Shown here: in pieces, positions 1 through 8,200 of the stretch | How the letters are laid out: the number at the start of each line of letters is the position of its first letter | How positions within the stretch are numbered: position 1 is the stretch's first letter | Virus record (IMG/VR): IMGVR_UViG_3300022602_000306 | Span: 1-29,660 of that record | Strand: one strand, 5' to 3' | Origin: a virus | DNA: 29,660 nt | Made by a program: the position numbers and the translations under genes | The notes under the pieces: model-generated | Databases searched by the model: none | Told to the model about the DNA's origin: nothing | Seen by the model: only the letters and a program-made list of their open reading frames with translations

Positions 1-1
1 G

Positions 2-529
2 TTAATTACAGCCTCAACAAATCCGCTTTCTAACACAATTGGAAGTAGTTATGGTTTGTACAACATTGTTGATGTTTATATGCATTTAAGCAATACTGGT
101 ACTAACAGAACTGTAACTTGGTTAACATCAAGCGGCAAAATGTTTAGTCAGGGCTACAACAACTTTGGAGAACTTGGTAATCCAGGTATTGCAACCAACG
201 CAACTAATTCACCAGATGAATTACAAAGCAGTACATACAACCCAGTAGTAGTTTATGCTTTCCCAGGTACAAAACCAGTACAGTTAATGCCAAGCGGCTA
301 CGGCGGAACATCACAACAAGTACAACATGGTATGTTTGCCATGACAGATATTGGACAAGTATTTGCGTGGGGATCGACTAAGAGTGCAGGTATTAGCCTA
401 GGACTCGAAGGTTGCTTTATTGGTTATAGCCCAACAGCAAGCGTAGGTACAGTTGCTACCGGTCAGACTGGCGCATCATCTACTGCTTATGGCGTGTTTA
501 CACCAGTGGCTATTCAGTACGCAAGATAA
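2..529 (+). CDS. RCC1-like repeat virion protein, C-terminal part (5' end outside window)
   Basis: The reading frame is open to the left edge of the window, so only the C-terminal ~175 residues are seen. The TTG at 56 is not a convincing start. At least two RCC1-type blades are visible: one around SSGKMFSQGYNNFGELGNPG and another around DIGQVFAWGSTKSAGISLGL. In each, a small residue pair precedes a Gly-x-hydrophobic strand, then aromatic-Gly and L-G. RCC1 repeats build seven-bladed beta-propellers that mediate protein binding. In a phage late region they most likely belong to a tail-fibre or baseplate-attached adhesin (inference). The same repeat type recurs in the 831-aa gene at 945, so the two are probably related paralogues separated by one small gene. 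An exposed virion role is plausible but not proven. Confidence 0.75.
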   Translation, partial: LITASTNPLSNTIGSSYGLYNIVDVYMHLSNTGTNRTVTWLTSSGKMFSQGYNNFGELGNPGIATNATNSPDELQSSTYNPVVVYAFPGTKPVQLMPSGYGGTSQQVQHGMFAMTDIGQVFAWGSTKSAGISLGLEGCFIGYSPTASVGTVATGQTGASSTAYGVFTPVAIQYAR

Positions 530-533
530 TATT

Positions 534-932
534 ATGAAAATATTAAGTCATATTAAAGGAACGTTAGAAGGATTCATCGAGCACGAACCGCTCGACGGAT
601 ACATTCCTAAAGTTAGTTACAAATTTTTAGGAGATACAGACAATAAAGAGTTTTATAGTTTTGATCCTAGCGTAGTAGCCCTTGCTGATAACGATGAAAG
701 ATTTCAAGTTAAAGTATATGACAAAGAAAACCCAGAAGATGTTGAATATTTGAATAAAATTAAAAACGATTTATGGGTCATAAAAGACGAAACACAAGAA
801 ATCAAGAGCAAGTTGAATATGGATTTGTTTACTGTACTTACTAACTTAGCAAGTGGCGATAAATATACTATAGATACACTAACAGCTCTTAAAAAAGAAC
901 ATGATGATTACTTTAGTAATCTAGGATTTTAA
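534..932 (+). CDS. Hypothetical protein, 132 aa, between two RCC1-like genes
   Basis: The frame is open further upstream, but the ATG at 534 lies just after the previous stop and avoids an 80-bp overlap, so I start there. There is no clear Shine-Dalgarno. The spacing (TAA, four bases, ATG) suggests translational coupling to the upstream RCC1-like gene. The product is soluble and charged: an N-terminal beta-rich part (FIEHEPLDGYIPKVSYKFLG) is followed by a helical, Lys/Glu-rich second half. There is no signal peptide or membrane segment. I do not recognise the family. A small soluble protein between two large fibre-like genes could be an assembly chaperone or an adaptor, but that rests only on position. 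Confidence 0.7.
   Translation: MKILSHIKGTLEGFIEHEPLDGYIPKVSYKFLGDTDNKEFYSFDPSVVALADNDERFQVKVYDKENPEDVEYLNKIKNDLWVIKDETQEIKSKLNMDLFTVLTNLASGDKYTIDTLTALKKEHDDYFSNLGF
858..865 (+). promoter_or_regulatory. Possible internal late promoter box (GATAAATA)
   Basis: GATAAATA followed by TACTATAG resembles the T4 late consensus TATAAATA, including its downstream T-rich stretch. It lies inside the 132-aa gene about 80 bp before the 831-aa gene at 945, so it could start a transcript for that large gene. It could also be chance, since the region is AT-rich coding sequence. Confidence 0.35.
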
Positions 933-944
933 CAGGATAACACC

Positions 945-3440
945 ATGGCAATTACAGTCTCAGAATTTAAATTTAATTACAGAGGACAATGGCAATCAAG
1001 TACATTGTACCTTAAGAATGATATTGTTCAATTTAACAATGCCGCTTATGTCTGCTTACAAAATATTCCAGACGAGTGGAAAATTGCCACAGATAAACAG
1101 ATCGATACTACTAGTTATTTTACTGGCACTCCAGAAATTTACTTTGCAGACAAGCGTCCAGATGCAGAAACACAATACTGGCGTCTGATTGTTCGCGGAA
1201 ATCAATTTAAACGCGGTTGGGGCCCACATAAAGTTTACACATACGGTGACGTTGTACGTTACGGTGGAGACTTGTATATGTATACCGGTACCCCAGGTTC
1301 AGGTGCAACTGCAACTGCAACTATCAACGGACAAGGTAGCATTGTTTCAGTAACAATTACAAACGGTGGTTCAGGTTATTCACAAGCTCCATTAGTTACA
1401 TTTGGTTTTGATAGTTTACGTGGCAGTTTTGGCGCACAGGGTTATGCAACAGTATCAGCTGGTGTAGTTACTGGTGTAGTTATTACTAACCCAGGCGTTG
1501 GATATCAAACAGCTCCGACAGTTAGCATTAACTTTGCTCCAGTACGTAACACATGGCCTGAAGATCCAACATACTGGGTTCGTGTATTTCAAAATCCAAA
1601 CAGAGATACTCGTCGTTTAAGCGGGGTAGTATTCCCAAATCATCAACCTTTAGGTTGGACACGTAACTATGGTGATTATCCAAACCCTGTAGTAGCTGAC
1701 GGTAATGCAGTACAATTTATTGGGGCAGACGGAGTTCCGTACAGTGCCGGTTATCACTATAATGTTGTGGCTGGATCTTCATATAATACAGCAGGCCGTG
1801 GTGTCAGAGATTGGACACATAGCTGGCAACCTGCTACATTTACGTTTACTGACTGGATGCGTTCAACTGATAATACAACTAGTTTAGGACTTGGCGCATT
1901 ACCAAATGCATGGTTACCAACTCCGGACGGTCTTCCTCCACGTTGCGTACAATGGATACGTACTAGTTCAGCAAGTTGCTGGTTGTTTAACAACGGTGAA
2001 GTTTACTATTCAGGTATCAACGATGCTAACGGTGTAGCAGGTAATACTGGTACAACACAATATAATTGCTCAACTCGTGTAACTAACTTGGCAACAACTG
2101 GTTGGTTAGGCGAAACTTGGCCACGTAGTTTTAACCAAACTAAGATTATTAAAATCGATGCAACAACTGTTGGTTTAAATTCCCAACTAACTGCATCTTG
2201 GTTTGCATTAGGTAACGATGGTAGCATGTGGGCATGGGGTTACAACGGCCAAAGTCAATTAGGCTTAGGTAGTGCATTAGCAACAACTAACGGTAACACA
2301 ACTAGCCAGCCAGCACCAATTCGTATTCCTGCCGCATACTTTGATAACAAGAAAATTGTTGACTTTATTGCGTTCGGCGGCGACTATGGCTCTGTTCTAG
2401 CACTAGACGAAGATGGCGACTTATGGGGCTGGGGAACTGACTACTCAGGTGAATTAGGTATGGGCGGTTTTGCCGCAGGTAACTCTGCGAAGTTATTCCC
2501 AACTCGTGTACCATTTGACTTTAGAAAGTATGGCGGTATTAAGAAGATGTCTTACGCACACAGTGAAACTAGCGCGACAACTCCATTAAACCGTTATGTA
2601 ATGATTTTAACAAATGACGGTAGTTTATTTGGTGCAGGTAACTTCCCACAAGGTATGTCACCAAATACACCATTCTATGCCCCAGCAAACACGTTTACTG
2701 GTAGCAACGCTGGTAGCTTTGTAAACAGATTTACCAAGTATTTGACCACAAACTACAACATTAAACAAGTTGAAAACTTCTGGATTTTAGGCGATGCATA
2801 TAGCTGTAACGTTTTCATCCGTGAAAAAGACACTGGCTTAACATACGGTATGGGCGATAACAGTAAGAATACTATTAGTAGCCAAGCAAACGCTTATACG
2901 CAAACCGCTGCCGGTGTCACCGGTCCTTGGACATTAATTCGTGGCCCACGCAACGTGATTAGTATTACTAATAATGAAGCAGGATTTGTTGGTGCTAGCC
3001 AAACAGGTTTCTTCACTATCATGATGTTAGATGAAAACGGACGTGTATGGGGCCAAGGTGACAACGCATACGGTAGTTTAAGTTTAGGATATGCAGGTAA
3101 GAATATTACAACCAGTTCTAACGATCCAACACAAGATCCAGAAACAGGTGGACAATACAACTATTGGCCAATCAGATTACCAAGCAACACTCGTATTAAC
3201 GCAATTATGGGATTTGGGCTATTCTATCAAGGCGGCCCAACATGTTATGACTTGTCAGGATTTATTACTGATGACGGACAAGTATTATACTGCGGAGTTG
3301 ATGGAACATCACAGGGCTTAACTACAACAGCTATTGTTCAAGGACAATTAACCTGGGATTTACGTTATCAACAGATTACTACTACAGGTGCAAACCAACC
3401 ACAAAATCGTTACACTATGCACAGCTTAGTTGGCGATTAA
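945..3440 (+). CDS. Large RCC1-like beta-propeller virion protein (tail fibre/adhesin-like), 831 aa
   Basis: The ATG at 945 is preceded by AGGA. The N-terminal ~110 residues hold two short modules of the kind seen in sugar-binding domains: GQWQSSTLYLKNDIVQFNN and RGWGPHKVYTYGDVVRYGG. Two GxGY-type modules follow (GGSGY at ~141, PGVGY at ~183). The C-terminal two thirds carry RCC1 repeats, clearest near residue 421 (NDGSMWAWGYNGQSQLGLG), 486 (EDGDLWGWGTDYSGELGMGG) and 694 (ENGRVWGQGDNAYGSLSLGY). No signal peptide or transmembrane helix is seen. The gene sits in a run of fibre-like genes of a T4-like phage, so a surface-exposed role in host contact is the best inference. No enzymatic residues are recognised. 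Confidence 0.85.
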   Translation: MAITVSEFKFNYRGQWQSSTLYLKNDIVQFNNAAYVCLQNIPDEWKIATDKQIDTTSYFTGTPEIYFADKRPDAETQYWRLIVRGNQFKRGWGPHKVYTYGDVVRYGGDLYMYTGTPGSGATATATINGQGSIVSVTITNGGSGYSQAPLVTFGFDSLRGSFGAQGYATVSAGVVTGVVITNPGVGYQTAPTVSINFAPVRNTWPEDPTYWVRVFQNPNRDTRRLSGVVFPNHQPLGWTRNYGDYPNPVVADGNAVQFIGADGVPYSAGYHYNVVAGSSYNTAGRGVRDWTHSWQPATFTFTDWMRSTDNTTSLGLGALPNAWLPTPDGLPPRCVQWIRTSSASCWLFNNGEVYYSGINDANGVAGNTGTTQYNCSTRVTNLATTGWLGETWPRSFNQTKIIKIDATTVGLNSQLTASWFALGNDGSMWAWGYNGQSQLGLGSALATTNGNTTSQPAPIRIPAAYFDNKKIVDFIAFGGDYGSVLALDEDGDLWGWGTDYSGELGMGGFAAGNSAKLFPTRVPFDFRKYGGIKKMSYAHSETSATTPLNRYVMILTNDGSLFGAGNFPQGMSPNTPFYAPANTFTGSNAGSFVNRFTKYLTTNYNIKQVENFWILGDAYSCNVFIREKDTGLTYGMGDNSKNTISSQANAYTQTAAGVTGPWTLIRGPRNVISITNNEAGFVGASQTGFFTIMMLDENGRVWGQGDNAYGSLSLGYAGKNITTSSNDPTQDPETGGQYNYWPIRLPSNTRINAIMGFGLFYQGGPTCYDLSGFITDDGQVLYCGVDGTSQGLTTTAIVQGQLTWDLRYQQITTTGANQPQNRYTMHSLVGD

Positions 3441-3459
3441 GAATTAATAGGAAAATAAA

Positions 3460-5214
3460 ATGTCAAAAACCACACTTCAACTGCGTAGAGGTTCTACATC
3501 AGATAACAGTACTTTTACGGGAGCCGTAGGTGAAGTAATCGTAAACACTACGACCAATTCCTTAGTAGTACACGACGGTGTCACAGTAGGCGGATGGGGC
3601 CAAGCTCCATTAGCAAGTCCAGCATTAACTGGAATTCCTACTGCACCGACTGCAACATCTGGTACAAACACCACTCAACTTGCCACAACAGCTTTCGTTC
3701 AAACTGCGGTTGCTGGAGTTAGTCTTTCAGGTCTAACAACCAGTACAATTACAGAAGGTAGTAATTTATATTTCACCCAAGCTCGCGCACGTTCAAGTGT
3801 AAGTGCTACAGGCAGTATTAATTATAATAGTTCAACTGGTGTTTTTAGCTACAATGCTCCTACAGTTCTTAGTGCTTTCACTAACGACGTTGGATTTTTA
3901 ACTAGTGCTAACATTTTAAACAGTATTAGTGTAAATTCAACTCCAAGCGGCGCACTATCTTATAACTCAGCTACTGGTGTATTCACATTCACCCAGGCAG
4001 TTAATAGCGTTAACGGCCAAACTGGAACTATTGTTCTTACAGCAGACAATATTGCTGGTGGTTCAACTAACAAATATGTAACTACTAGTAACGTTCAAGC
4101 GGCATTGGCTGCTGGTGGCGTCACTAACACTATGCTTGCCCATAGTACAATTACAATCAACGGTACGACTGTAGTTTTAGGCGATAGCAATGATACAATT
4201 ACCGCTGCCGCTGGTACATTAACTGGGACAACATTAAATTCAACTGTAGTAAGTTCTAGTTTAACAAGCGTTGGTACACTAAATTCTTTACAAGTTAGCG
4301 TCGGAACTGGTAGTTTAAGTAACGAAGGTGCTATTACAGTTGGTGCTCAAAACTTTAATGACGTTAATATTTTAGCTAGTTTTGTATCAAATACTAACAA
4401 TTATAACCAAGTTTCTATCCAAAACATTAACTCTGGAAATACAGCTAGTGCAAACTTTGTTGCTTATAACAACAACGGTACAGCAGTCACTAACTACATG
4501 TCAGTTGGTATTAACTCTAGCGGTTATACTGGCGGTGGCGTGTTTGGTTCTGGCTCATTAAATGCCGCAGGATCGAGCTTCTTAATCAGTGGAAGTACTG
4601 ATTTAGCAATTGGTACATTTACAGCTAATGCAATTCGTTTCGTAGTTAATACAAGTACTACTGATCAAATGACAATTAACGGTACATCTGGATATATTGG
4701 TATTAACAATATGAGTCCAAACTATCGTTTAGACGTTAATGGTGACGTTAACTTCACTGGTGCATTGCGTACAAGCGGTACAGCAGGTACAACAGGATAC
4801 GTTTTACAAAGTACTGGCGCAAGTACAGCTCCTCAATGGGCTAATATTGCCGCAAGTTTACCAAACATCACACAGTTAGACAGTTGGAGCCACAACAGTG
4901 GCAACTTTATTAACGGGGCTACTACGGTTTTCACACCAACAAACAACGGAAATGCGGTATCTATCAGTTACCCGATCCAGGTTTTGATATATAAAAACGG
5001 ACAATACCAACAGCCTTGGCTAAATAATAGTAGACCAGTGTGGAATACATATACACGTTACGGAGATTACACAGTAACCAACGGAAACATTGTTTTTGCA
5101 TCCCCACCGCAATACGGAGATATTATTAATGCAACTGTATTGATAGGTAACGTTACTAACCCAGTATACACAACTTATCCGTTTAACGCATTAGATATAG
5201 CAACAGGAACCTAA
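3460..5214 (+). CDS. Tail fibre protein with Mtd-like N-terminal domain, 584 aa
   Basis: The start ATG follows a TAGGAAAA ribosome-binding site 19 bp after the previous stop. The first ~45 residues (TTLQLRRGSTSDNSTF, then GEVIVNTTTNSLVVHDG) match the short N-terminal domain found in major tropism determinant and many phage fibres. Next comes the phage fibre repeat ASPALTGIPTAPTATSGTN with TTQLATTAFVQTAV. Then come LYFTQARARSSVS-type and SYNSSTGVFSYN-type repeats, and near the C-terminus the adhesin motif NYRLDVNGDVNFTGAL. No S74 intramolecular chaperone is present. The last ~100 residues (LIYKNGQYQQPWLNNSRP, then GDYTV and PPQYGDIINATVLIG) form a compact non-repetitive end domain. The product is a trimeric fibre or fibre-associated protein by family resemblance; its exact position in the virion is not known. 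Confidence 0.85.
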   Translation: MSKTTLQLRRGSTSDNSTFTGAVGEVIVNTTTNSLVVHDGVTVGGWGQAPLASPALTGIPTAPTATSGTNTTQLATTAFVQTAVAGVSLSGLTTSTITEGSNLYFTQARARSSVSATGSINYNSSTGVFSYNAPTVLSAFTNDVGFLTSANILNSISVNSTPSGALSYNSATGVFTFTQAVNSVNGQTGTIVLTADNIAGGSTNKYVTTSNVQAALAAGGVTNTMLAHSTITINGTTVVLGDSNDTITAAAGTLTGTTLNSTVVSSSLTSVGTLNSLQVSVGTGSLSNEGAITVGAQNFNDVNILASFVSNTNNYNQVSIQNINSGNTASANFVAYNNNGTAVTNYMSVGINSSGYTGGGVFGSGSLNAAGSSFLISGSTDLAIGTFTANAIRFVVNTSTTDQMTINGTSGYIGINNMSPNYRLDVNGDVNFTGALRTSGTAGTTGYVLQSTGASTAPQWANIAASLPNITQLDSWSHNSGNFINGATTVFTPTNNGNAVSISYPIQVLIYKNGQYQQPWLNNSRPVWNTYTRYGDYTVTNGNIVFASPPQYGDIINATVLIGNVTNPVYTTYPFNALDIATGT

Positions 5215-5238
5215 GACCAAAAATTGGAGAAATAACAA

Positions 5239-8200
5239 ATGGCAAGAAAAATCCTATTTGACACAGCATACACATTCACTCCTTCTACTGCCACTATCGT
5301 AATTCCACGATATATACCTAGAGAAAGATTGATTCTGATTACTGATGTCACAAAGAACGTAGTTCTTTTTAACTTTTCAGATCCTACACTAACTGCAACC
5401 AGTTATGTAGCGACAGCTGGACAAACATCATGGGGATCATCTGGTGGTACAACAACCATCACTTTATCTTATAACACCAATACAGGTGCGTTCAGTTCGT
5501 CAGACAAACTACAAATCATGATTGACGAATATGAAGAGCGTTTCCAGGCTGCTGAAACTCTTCTAGATCCAACTAACAAACTACGTACAACAACTCCACA
5601 GAGCTTGATTGATACAGACTTTGAATACTCATTCCAACCAACCAAGTGGGAATTCTTCCAATCACAAAACTGGAATGCTTCAGTATATACAAGTACAAGC
5701 AACTCAGTATTGGCAGCTTACCTAGGTGGTGCAGGTTATAGCTTATTGAACCCAAGTATTACTGTTTCAGGTAACGTTGGTACAATCAGCGGATTAAACT
5801 TACCAACAGTTCCATATATTGGTAGTTACATTTATGTTGTTGACGCGGCTAACACATCAACTGTTAACTTCAGTTCATTCCGTTATGCTATTGCTTCAGC
5901 AACTACAAGTACAATTACATTTAACGTAACATTATCTAACGCAACTTACACTCCACAGATGGTTGTATTTGGTAACGTAAACGGTACTGTAAGTAATCCA
6001 ACTTATGCGGCATTCCAAGTATCTAGCAACTTAACATCAAGCGGTGTTAACTTAACAGCTGGTCAGCCAGTTCTAGCACAAGATACACAAAACGAACCAT
6101 ACTGCGATGGTACTTTCGTTGTAGCTTACATCAACCAGTCACAAGGTGCTTTCAGCTACTTCCCTAAAGTTAACCAATTATTCAGTAATAACCAATTACA
6201 AAAAGCTTCAACAGCATTGTTTGTAGGTGGTTACTATGCGGCAGGTTACGGTTTAGGTTCTATTATTCCAGTAAGTTCAATGACAACTGGTTCAGACGGA
6301 CGTACAGTTACAGTTACAACATACAGTAACCACAACTTAGTACCAGGAGCTCCAATTTATGTTGGTAACGCTATTTTAACAGCGGCAAATGGTCCAACTT
6401 ATATCCAATCAGTTCCAAGTCCTTACAGCTTTACATATAACGTGTACAACGGTATTACGGCAAGCCAAGCAAGTTCAGCAGTATTACAAAATACCACTGT
6501 AATTTATGCTCGTCCAGAAGGTTATCAAATTCAACGTTCTGCTGATGGCGGTATTGGTATTTTCTCAGGTAATGCTATTCCAGGCGCTCAAGCATTGCGT
6601 CAAACACGTCGTTATTTCCGTTACCAAGCTGGTAAAGGTATTCAGTACTCAACAAGTGCAACATTCCGTCCGAACATGGACATTGTTAACATTGCAGTAT
6701 CTGGTAACATTGCAACAATCACTACAGATCAAGATCACGGTTTAAAATACGGTGCTTATGTTAACATTCGTAACGTTGCCGCTCAAGATGCAGGTAGTAT
6801 TGCAACTTATAACAGCACATTCTCAATCAGCCCACTAGTTACTTTAACAAGTAAGACTTTTGGTGTTGTGCTAGGATCAACCCCATCAGATACGCTTCCA
6901 GGCGTAGCTATTGCTACAGTTGAAACAGCAGATGCAAAAGGTGCTTGTATCCGTTGCGGTTTGTTTGATGACATGAATGGTTTCTATTACGAATTTGATG
7001 GTACATTCTTAAATGCAGTACGTCGTAACGGTACAACTGTTATGCGCGGTAGTGTAAACGTTTGTACAGGTTCAACAGTTATTATTGGAACAGGTTCAGC
7101 ATTTACACGTCAAATCCAAACAGGCGACAAGTGTATCATTCGTGGACAAGTTTACGAAATCAGTCAAGTAGTTAACGATAACGTTTGCCACATTGCTCCA
7201 GCATATCGTGCGGCAAGTCCAGCACTATCTTCTGGTACAGCAGGTGTTCCAATCAGTTATATTACTGGTGGTAACGGTACAACTCAAACAGTTACAACTA
7301 GTGTTAACGTTGCAACAGCACAGGTTACTTTCACAGCAGTTGCTGGTACAGGTACAGCTGGTGCAGGCGGTATTGGTGTAGTTGGTACATATCAGATTAC
7401 TGGTACAATTCCAAGTGCGGCTAACACAACAGTTTCAAGTGCGGCATTAAATGCAACAACTATTACTGTAGCAAGCGCAACAGGTATTCACGCAGGACAA
7501 TTAGTTGTTATTGCTGGTGCTGGTTACTTACCTGCTAACACATACGTTGCAAGTACTTACATTGACGGTTCTACAACAGTTCCATTAACTCAAGGTATTA
7601 CTACTGTTATCAGTGGTTCAACAAACGTTTATTTCTACTTTGGCCCAGCGTCAGGTATGAACGTTATTGCTGGTTCAATGGTTCAAGGTATTGTTGCTAA
7701 CGGTACACAAGTTTCAGCGTTTACTAACGTTGCTGGTCTAACAGGTGGTACAATTACAATTCAGTTGTACATTAACCAAGCGTTAACTGGTACAACAACT
7801 GCAAGTACATTGTTAATTGGTGGTGTTCCAGGCTATACAACAGCTAGCTTGTACACAACAACAACTAACGTTATTGCTTTAGGTACTACATACGGTATTT
7901 CTCCAGGTATGACTATCACAGGTACTGGTGTTCCAGGTAACACTATTGTAGCTGGTTTGGCAGCGGCTGGTTGCGGTGTTATTCTTAACACAGGTATTAC
8001 TAACGCAGTAGGTAACGCAGTTACATTAACATTTGCTCCTAACTTATCATTATATGCAATTACTATTGCAACTAACGGTAGTACAGCAAGTGGTGCTACG
8101 CAGATTACAATGGCTAACGTAAACGGTATCCAAATTGGTAGTTTTGTAACTTCAACAGGTACAACTTATATTCCAGTTAACACATTTGTTACTGCAATTA

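Noticed and set aside
453-533. Earlier start for the 132-aa gene at 453
   Set aside because: It would overlap the upstream RCC1-like gene by 77 bp and add an unrelated His/Leu-rich leader; ATG 534 fits the gene border.
5019-5026. GCTAAATA inside the 584-aa fibre gene as a promoter for the 1665-aa gene
   Set aside because: It lies over 200 bp upstream within coding sequence, and a single core match in AT-rich DNA is not enough.
3460-5214. Diversity-generating retroelement target because of the Mtd-like N-terminus
   Set aside because: No C-type-lectin-like variable end, no template repeat and no reverse transcriptase are visible in the window.
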